From: Bacillota bacterium
GTDB taxonomy: Bacteria; Bacillota_C; Negativicutes; CTSoil-072
DNA: 9,311 nucleotides
Reading direction: 5' to 3'
Assembly (NCBI GenBank): GCA_017861495.1
Contig: JAGFXW010000090.1
Location: 1 to 9,311 of the forward strand
Shown: positions 5,218 through 9,311 of the stretch, piece after piece
Layout of the letters: each line of letters starts with the position of its first letter
Numbering within the stretch: the stretch's first letter is position 1
The notes under the pieces: generated by a model
Database searches by the model: none
Seen by the model: only the letters and a program-made list of their open reading frames with translations
Told to the model about the DNA's origin: nothing
Position numbers and translations under genes: made by a program

Positions 5218-5226
5218 CACCTCTCT
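5218..5226 (-). promoter_or_regulatory. Ribosome binding site that selects the TTG start at 5211
   Basis: AGAGAGGTG lies 6 bases before TTG (5209-5211), a normal spacing. Its last three bases are the alternative GTG start, which would leave no spacing, so TTG is preferred. Confidence 0.6.
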
Positions 5227-5232
5227 TGCTGT

Positions 5233-5348
5233 GGCCTCCGGGGTTAGCTGACGGGATAGGGTGAAGAGAGAGCTGAGAATATACCCCTCCGTTAAACGGA
5301 TTATCCCCTAAATATTGGTTCCCCCGTACCGATAATTCAGATTCGGCC
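5233..5348 (-). promoter_or_regulatory. c-di-AMP riboswitch (ydaO-yuaA class)
   Basis: On the minus strand the conserved blocks of this class appear in order: GCCGAATCTG, then ACGGGGGAACCAA, then TTAGGGGATAATCC, a hairpin ATCCGTTTAACGGA, and near the 3' end CCGTCAGCTAACC followed by CGGAGGC. GGCC segments at both ends (5345-5348 and 5233-5236) can close the outer helix. Members of this class bind c-di-AMP and lower expression, often of wall-remodelling enzymes, matching the gene downstream. There is no T-tailed terminator between aptamer and gene, so control is more likely at ribosome access: CTCTCTT inside the aptamer (5264-5270) is complementary to AAGAGAG (5221-5227) overlapping the ribosome binding site. 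Confidence 0.93.
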
Positions 5349-5356
5349 TCTACTAT

Positions 5357-5385
5357 ACTTTATCATGTTTTTTTGAGCCAGTCAA
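5357..5385 (-). promoter_or_regulatory. Promoter of the riboswitch transcript
   Basis: On the minus strand -35 TTGACT (5380-5385) and -10 TAAAGT (5357-5362) are 17 bases apart. The predicted start near 5350 coincides with the 5' edge of the riboswitch. TATAGT lies just downstream but has no -35 at suitable distance. Confidence 0.55.
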
Positions 5386-5403
5386 AAAAGCCCCTTCCAA
5401 CTT

Positions 5404-6627
5404 CTACTTCGCCAGTTCATACAGGGTTTGTGTCAATATATCAATTCCCGCCATAATATCCGCAGGATCGGCAAATTCCCTCGGGCTATGGCTTATGCCG
5501 CCTTTACACGGAATAAATATGATCCCCGCCGGCGCTAAATGCGCCATATTCATCGCATCATGCCCGCCGGCGCTGTTCATCCGCCGAAAAGATATGTTTT
5601 TTTCCAGACAAGCGGTTTCAATCTTCCGTATTACATATTCATCCATTTGAATCGGCTTTTCGGAAAATAGCATGTCAATGGCCGCCAAGGTTTCTTGTTC
5701 ATCCGTAATGGTACTGACAGCATCTTTGATTTCCTGAATGGTATCAATGATGTTTTCCTGGTCCACTCCGCGCAAATCAATCCATAGTTCCACTTGGGAA
5801 GGAATTACATTCGGCGTTCCCGGAGCAGTAGTTAACTGTCCAACCGTCGCCAAGGTTCCGTAGGGAGACTGGTCCAGAGCAATTGACTGCACAGCCAATA
5901 CAATGGTTGCCGCGCTGACCAGCGCATCATGCCGTTCCTCCATCGGAATAGATCCGGTATGTCCCGTCTCACCGTTGATTGTAACTTTAATCATGGTGGG
6001 GGCGGCTACCGTTTCAATAATGCCGATTTGTTTTTTCGTTTTTTCCAATGATGTTCCCTGTTCAATATGCAGTTCCACGAAAGCTTTGATGGAGTCTCTT
6101 ACACGAGCGACTTTGTCCAAATCATTTAAACCAAAGCCTTTCGTTTCCAACGCTTCCGCAAGCGATATTCCGGCAGAATCTTTGGCTTTACCCCACGCGT
6201 AACGGCTTGCCATGCCCGCCATTGCTTTACTGCCAATCATAACTAAGCCAAAGCGGCTGGATTCTGCCGCCGCGAAAATAATAAGCTCAACAGGATGCTG
6301 CAACGGACCCAGGGATTGCAAACGCCGTATGGCAGCCAGACCACCAACGACCCCAAGCGCGCCGTCGTAACGTCCCGCATCCGGTACCGTGTCGAGATGG
6401 GAACCGGTAGCCACAATGGACGCATCCGGAACTGTCCCTTCCAGCCTGCCGATAATATTGCCGATCGAATCGACTCGCACTGTTAACCCATTGTCGCGCA
6501 TCGTTCGGATCATGAATTCTTTCGCATGCATGTCGGCATCGCTGTATGCCAGTCGATTAATTCCCTGGGGACCACAACCAATTTGCGCCAACTTTCCCAA
6601 CATTTTTTCTACCCATTCCTGATCCAT
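5404..6627 (-). CDS. M20-family amidohydrolase (N-carbamoyl-amino-acid hydrolase / allantoate amidohydrolase-like), catalytic Glu replaced
   Basis: From ATG 6627 (GGAGGTGA at good spacing; an in-frame GTG at 6642 overlaps that site) the protein has 407 residues, normal for the family. Members are dimeric zinc or manganese enzymes that hydrolyse N-carbamoyl amino acids, ureido compounds or allantoate in the cytoplasm. Metal-site residues visible: His77 and Asp79 in GSHLDTVP, Asp88 in GRYDGALGV, Glu122 in the ESSRFG motif, His187 in LHIEQG, and His380 in GISHSP. His223 (GHTGSIPM) and His356 (GGHDA) are also kept. The usual EESSRFG reads AESSRFG here: residue 121, normally the general-base Glu, is Ala (codon GCA). 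The rest is intact, so either activity is altered or a recent mutation is present. It is transcribed alone, after the upstream gene's terminator, with no clear promoter seen. Confidence 0.88.
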   Translation of the reverse strand: MDQEWVEKMLGKLAQIGCGPQGINRLAYSDADMHAKEFMIRTMRDNGLTVRVDSIGNIIGRLEGTVPDASIVATGSHLDTVPDAGRYDGALGVVGGLAAIRRLQSLGPLQHPVELIIFAAAESSRFGLVMIGSKAMAGMASRYAWGKAKDSAGISLAEALETKGFGLNDLDKVARVRDSIKAFVELHIEQGTSLEKTKKQIGIIETVAAPTMIKVTINGETGHTGSIPMEERHDALVSAATIVLAVQSIALDQSPYGTLATVGQLTTAPGTPNVIPSQVELWIDLRGVDQENIIDTIQEIKDAVSTITDEQETLAAIDMLFSEKPIQMDEYVIRKIETACLEKNISFRRMNSAGGHDAMNMAHLAPAGIIFIPCKGGISHSPREFADPADIMAGIDILTQTLYELAK

Positions 6628-6665
6628 TGCGTCACCTCCCACTCATGCTCATTGCAACACGGTTT

Positions 6666-6700
6666 GAAAAGCGCCTGGATACAAAAAGCAACCAGGCGCT
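6666..6700 (-). terminator. Terminator of the sulfite reductase operon
   Basis: AGCGCCTGG and CCAGGCGCT form a perfect 9-pair stem around a 13-base loop; on the minus strand the tail is TTTTC overlapping the stem end. It lies 9 bases after the sulfite reductase stop. The short T-tail may allow readthrough into the M20 gene. Confidence 0.8.
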
Positions 6701-6709
6701 CGCGACAGT

Positions 6710-7384
6710 TTATTCTCCCATGATATCCTGTTTCACTTTATCAAAGCCAATGCGGTCAATCATGGAACCCATACGTTCATAATTTTTAGCGTTTGCTTTG
6801 TAATAGGCCACCACTTTATCCGCCAGCGCCAAGGCATCTTCCTGCGGAACGTTTTGCGCCAAAATGTTCCCCAACCGCGGTTTGATGCCGGCATTTCCGC
6901 CAACATAGAAGGTATATCCTTTCGGAGTGCCCATGATGCCCAAATCCTTCACGGCCGGTTCCGAGCAGGAATTCATGCAGCCGCTGACAGCCATTTTAAA
7001 TTTGGACGGCAATGCCATACCGTGATAGCGTTTGTCGAGCTCCAAACCCAATGTAACCCCGTCTTGCTGCGCGCGTTTGCAGAAGTGCATCGCCGGACAA
7101 ATTTTTATACTGCGTACACAAAGGCCTACTGCAGCGCCTTTATCCATTCCCAAGTCATCCCATGCAGCATCGATTTTATCAGGTTCAATCCCTACAATGG
7201 CAATCCGTTGCGCAGAAGTTAATTTCATCGCTTTCGCGCCGTATTTTTCCGCCACATCCACTAACTTGCGCAATACATTGAAATCAAGGATAATCCCGCC
7301 AGGGATATGGGGAGCAATAGCATACGTTTCTTTATCGCGCTGCAAGATAGCGCCTTTTTCCAACAAATCCGTTTTTACTTCCAT
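6710..7384 (-). CDS. Small siroheme-[4Fe-4S] sulfite/nitrite reductase-like protein
   Basis: This 224-residue protein has a ferredoxin-like half domain (about 1-80, with the R-x-A pattern in TSAQRIAIVG) and then the siroheme/4Fe-4S cluster motif: Cys96 and Cys102 (CPAMHFC, C-x5-C) and Cys136 and Cys140 (CMNSC, C-x3-C). These are the ligands of the coupled siroheme-[4Fe-4S] centre of sulfite and nitrite reductases. The size is about half that of classic assimilatory enzymes and matches the low-molecular-weight sulfite reductases known from anaerobes. The reaction would be six-electron reduction of sulfite to sulfide (or nitrite to ammonia) in the cytoplasm with an unknown electron donor. It is probably the last gene of an operon with a ferritin-like gene and a small membrane peptide. 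A GAGAGGAAG site lies rather far (about 12 bases) from the ATG. Confidence 0.9.
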   Translation of the reverse strand: MEVKTDLLEKGAILQRDKETYAIAPHIPGGIILDFNVLRKLVDVAEKYGAKAMKLTSAQRIAIVGIEPDKIDAAWDDLGMDKGAAVGLCVRSIKICPAMHFCKRAQQDGVTLGLELDKRYHGMALPSKFKMAVSGCMNSCSEPAVKDLGIMGTPKGYTFYVGGNAGIKPRLGNILAQNVPQEDALALADKVVAYYKANAKNYERMGSMIDRIGFDKVKQDIMGE

Positions 7385-7438
7385 TGATCAACACACTTCC
7401 TCTCGTTAACCTATATTTACAGCAAGCCAATCATATCG

Positions 7439-7570
7439 TTAAAAAACAAAAGATAAAATCATTACCACTAATATCGCGACGGCGACCGCTCCGCCTATCA
7501 ACAGCGCGGTACGGTTCAGTTTATTCATGTCTTCCCTGTGATACTGGTGCTTCCCTTTTGTTTTTGCCAC
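7439..7570 (-). CDS. Small single-pass membrane peptide, 43 residues
   Basis: A GTG start at 7570 is preceded by a strong GGAGGG site 7 bases away. The product has a basic head, MAKTKGKHQYHREDMNKLNR, and one hydrophobic helix (about residues 22-43, GGAVAVAILVVMILSFVF) reaching the C-terminus: a tail-type membrane peptide with the basic part in the cytoplasm. It lies 44 bases after the ferritin-like gene and 54 bases before the sulfite reductase gene, on the same strand, so it is probably co-transcribed with both. I do not recognise a family. Its position suggests a role alongside these redox genes, perhaps as a membrane anchor or simply an operon passenger (inference). It is short enough to be missed by length-filtered gene calling. 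Confidence 0.7.
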   Translation of the reverse strand: MAKTKGKHQYHREDMNKLNRTALLIGGAVAVAILVVMILSFVF

Positions 7571-7614
7571 AATTGATCCCTCCAACCAACTTTTAGCTAA
7601 TCAGGGAGATTTCA

Positions 7615-8109
7615 TTAAGCCCACAATCGTATCATTTCCCGCAGCTTCACAACGTGCGTTTGTTCTTCCTGTTTTAAAAGAGTAAATATTTGCCTCGCTT
7701 CTTCAAACTTGGCACTGCGAGCCAATTCATCATAAAAAAGAATGGAATCTTTTTCGGCTTGCATAGCAACATTCAGTATGGCGCCAATTGTATCCAATTC
7801 GGCAATTTTTTTCGCCGCATTTTTTTCTTCCGGAAAAACGTGCCCTTCGGATAAAACCGTCAAATACCGGGAAGTTTCCGGATCAAACAAGTATTCATCC
7901 GCAACGGATTCTTTCTGCGCTTTAATTTTTTGATACAATTCCGTAAATTTCTCCCTATGATGCACCTCTTCATTCATCAATAAGAAGAATAAGTTCTTGT
8001 GCTCTGTCTTTTTGGCGTAGGAATGGGCTTGGCGGTAAAACTCCTCCCCCCGGGTCTCAATGTCAACAGCAATCCTCAGTCCTTCTAAATCGCTAAACAA
8101 CTTTTCCAT
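7615..8109 (-). CDS. Ferritin-like diiron protein (rubrerythrin-type four-helix bundle)
   Basis: From ATG 8109 (GGAGGGG at ideal spacing; an in-frame TTG at 8127 lies before that site) the protein has 164 residues. The four helices carry the diiron ligand pattern of rubrerythrin-type proteins: Glu18 (IETRGEEFY), Glu48 and His51 (NEEVHHREKF), Glu109 (MQAEKDSILFYDEL), and Glu139 and His142 (QEEQTHVVKL). Unlike full rubrerythrins it has no C-terminal rubredoxin CxxC pairs, so it is the stand-alone bundle type. Known relatives reduce peroxide or handle iron in anaerobes, in the cytoplasm. It heads a probable operon with a small membrane peptide and a sulfite reductase. I found no clear promoter or PerR-type operator upstream; that 113-base gap is AT-rich and holds GATAATTA/TAATTATC repeats in inverted order (8166-8173, 8214-8221). 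Confidence 0.88.
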   Translation of the reverse strand: MEKLFSDLEGLRIAVDIETRGEEFYRQAHSYAKKTEHKNLFFLLMNEEVHHREKFTELYQKIKAQKESVADEYLFDPETSRYLTVLSEGHVFPEEKNAAKKIAELDTIGAILNVAMQAEKDSILFYDELARSAKFEEARQIFTLLKQEEQTHVVKLREMIRLWA

Positions 8110-8222
8110 ATATTCCCCTCCTGACAAAATAATATAAAAACTACGGCAATTTCACTTCTTGTTATGATAATTAATATTACCCAATAAGCCTTAAAAATCC
8201 TTCTTTTTACCAATAATTATCT

Positions 8223-9311
8223 TTACTGGCTATGATACAAACGGCAGTAAATTCCGTTGCTTGCCAGCAGCGTCTCGTGAGTCCCCCGCTCTACGATTTT
8301 TCCCTTATGAAGCACAACAATTTCCGCAGCATGCTGGATCGTTGAAAGGCGATGGGCAATTACCAGCATGGTTCTCTCCTGTCCCGCCTTGTCAAGAGCG
8401 TCCTGCACCAACGCTTCCGTCTCACTGTCAATGCTGGACGTAGCTTCGAGCAACCCGCCCTGATACCCCACGTCCGTTTCATACCCATTCGGCAATTTCA
8501 TCACAAATTCATGAATATTCGCCATCTTACCGGCAGCGACAATCGTATCACGAGTCATATTTCCATCAAACATGCTGATATTTTCCGCTATGTTCCCGCG
8601 AAATAAATGTACATCCTGAAAGACAACACCAATTTTACGACGCAAAATTTCCAACGGAATCGCGCGAATATCCACTCCATCCAGAAAAATGGTTCCTTTC
8701 TGCGGTTCGTAAAAACGCAATAATAAACCGATTAAGGTTGTCTTGCCGGAACCGGATAAGCCGACGATGCCAACAAACTGGCCGGTCGCAATATCCAGCG
8801 TAACCCCTTGCAGCACCCAATTTTCTTCTTCATAGGCAAACCAAACGTCATTAAAGTGAATATTCCCCAAAAATTCGCAGTCCAAATGTCTTTGTACCGG
8901 TTCTTCCGCCGGACGCTCAGACGCCAGCATATCATAAACCCGTTCCGCCGCCGCCAACGCGGATTGCAGCAAATCATATTTTTCCGCCAAATCTTTGATT
9001 GGCCAGAAAAATTTTTCTACATACCGCAAAAACGCAACAATAACACCGATCTCTACTCCGCCTGCCCGAACCTGAAAACCGCCCTGCCAGAGAACAAGAA
9101 TAACCGCCAACATATAAATTACATCCACCAACGGACGAAAAACAGCAAAAGTCCGCATTTCCCGCAGTCCGGCTGCTAAATATTCCTTGCTGACATCCCG
9201 AAATTCTTCTTGACTGCGCCGAAAGCGGGAAAAGGCCTTGATAATCGAAATGCCTGTCATGCTTTCTTGTAAAAAAGTGTTTAAATTCGCCGTTTTTTCC
9301 CGGACAGTCCG
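8223..9311 (-). CDS. ABC exporter subunit (membrane domain plus ATPase), partial, with an internal deletion in the ATPase
   Basis: The frame is open to the right edge, so 362 residues of the C-terminal part are seen (residue 1 at 9311). About 1-130 is the end of an exporter-type transmembrane domain: the ESMTGISIIKAF motif, and two membrane segments near 60-78 and 87-105. The ATPase domain follows: Walker A GLSGSGKTT (184-192), Q-loop VFQD (Gln232), D-loop SSID and H-loop IAHRLST (His320). Between VGYQGGLL and EATSSID (287-289) the usual stretch of about 24 residues, containing the LSGGQ/LSVGQ signature and the Walker B hydrophobic strand with its Asp, is absent, while the catalytic Glu remains. 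The loss is in frame. Such half-transporters pair as homo- or heterodimers to export lipids, peptides or drugs. As drawn, this subunit could not form a normal ATP site, unless the loss is a sequence error. Confidence 0.9.
   Translation of the reverse strand, partial: RTVREKTANLNTFLQESMTGISIIKAFSRFRRSQEEFRDVSKEYLAAGLREMRTFAVFRPLVDVIYMLAVILVLWQGGFQVRAGGVEIGVIVAFLRYVEKFFWPIKDLAEKYDLLQSALAAAERVYDMLASERPAEEPVQRHLDCEFLGNIHFNDVWFAYEEENWVLQGVTLDIATGQFVGIVGLSGSGKTTLIGLLLRFYEPQKGTIFLDGVDIRAIPLEILRRKIGVVFQDVHLFRGNIAENISMFDGNMTRDTIVAAGKMANIHEFVMKLPNGYETDVGYQGGLLEATSSIDSETEALVQDALDKAGQERTMLVIAHRLSTIQHAAEIVVLHKGKIVERGTHETLLASNGIYCRLYHSQ

Noticed and set aside
5218..5220. GTG at 5220 as the start of the 3D-domain protein
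   Set aside because: The ribosome binding site directly abuts it, leaving no spacing; TTG at 5211 fits better, though GTG cannot be excluded.
8110..8222. PerR- or Fur-type operator upstream of the ferritin-like gene
   Set aside because: The gap is AT-rich with partial inverted repeats, but none fits a known operator well enough to call.

Overview
The window looks like a chromosomal segment from an anaerobic, spore-former-like Bacillota. Reasons: a B. subtilis-type LexA box in front of dinB, a c-di-AMP (ydaO-yuaA class) riboswitch in front of a cell-wall gene, strong AGGAGG-type ribosome binding sites, T-tailed hairpin terminators, a ferritin-like diiron protein and a small siroheme sulfite reductase. 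A Negativicutes (Sporomusa/Pelosinus-like) host would fit, but that is an inference from gene content. Nearly all genes read leftward (minus strand).

Layout from right to left, the direction of most transcription. 9311-8223: C-terminal part of an ABC exporter subunit whose nucleotide-binding domain lacks the signature motif and the Walker B aspartate. 8109-6710: probable operon of a ferritin-like protein, a 43-residue membrane peptide (not previously called by length) and a small sulfite reductase, closed by a hairpin terminator. 6627-5404: an M20-type amidohydrolase (carbamoylase/allantoate amidohydrolase-like) in which the usual catalytic Glu is Ala. 5385-4528: promoter, c-di-AMP riboswitch and a secreted peptidoglycan-binding plus 3D-domain protein, probably with a TTG start. 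4414-3686: alpha/beta hydrolase. 3487-3651 (plus strand): a 54-residue membrane peptide, convergent with the hydrolase and sharing a perfect bidirectional terminator.

3319-1618 is an accessory-looking patch around a tRNA-Val(GAC) gene. The tRNA plus its terminator (about 137 bp) is duplicated about 1.47 kb away as a truncated copy carrying only the 3' half of the tRNA. Between the copies lie an IS3-type transposase C-terminal remnant, a CarD/CdnL-like regulator with its own promoter and a 5' leader hairpin, short overlapping ORFs of unknown nature, and a 41-base near-perfect inverted repeat. This is the architecture of a decayed insertion at a tRNA 3' end.

1504-1: an SOS-type unit, dinB (Y-family DNA polymerase) under a LexA box, followed after 9 bases by a small conserved-looking hypothetical protein that runs off the left edge.

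I see no CRISPR array, intact transposon, integrase or complete novel defence system. The most unusual points are the precise in-frame loss in the ABC ATPase, the Glu-to-Ala change in the M20 enzyme, the possible Shine-Dalgarno pairing inside the riboswitch, and the tRNA half-duplication.
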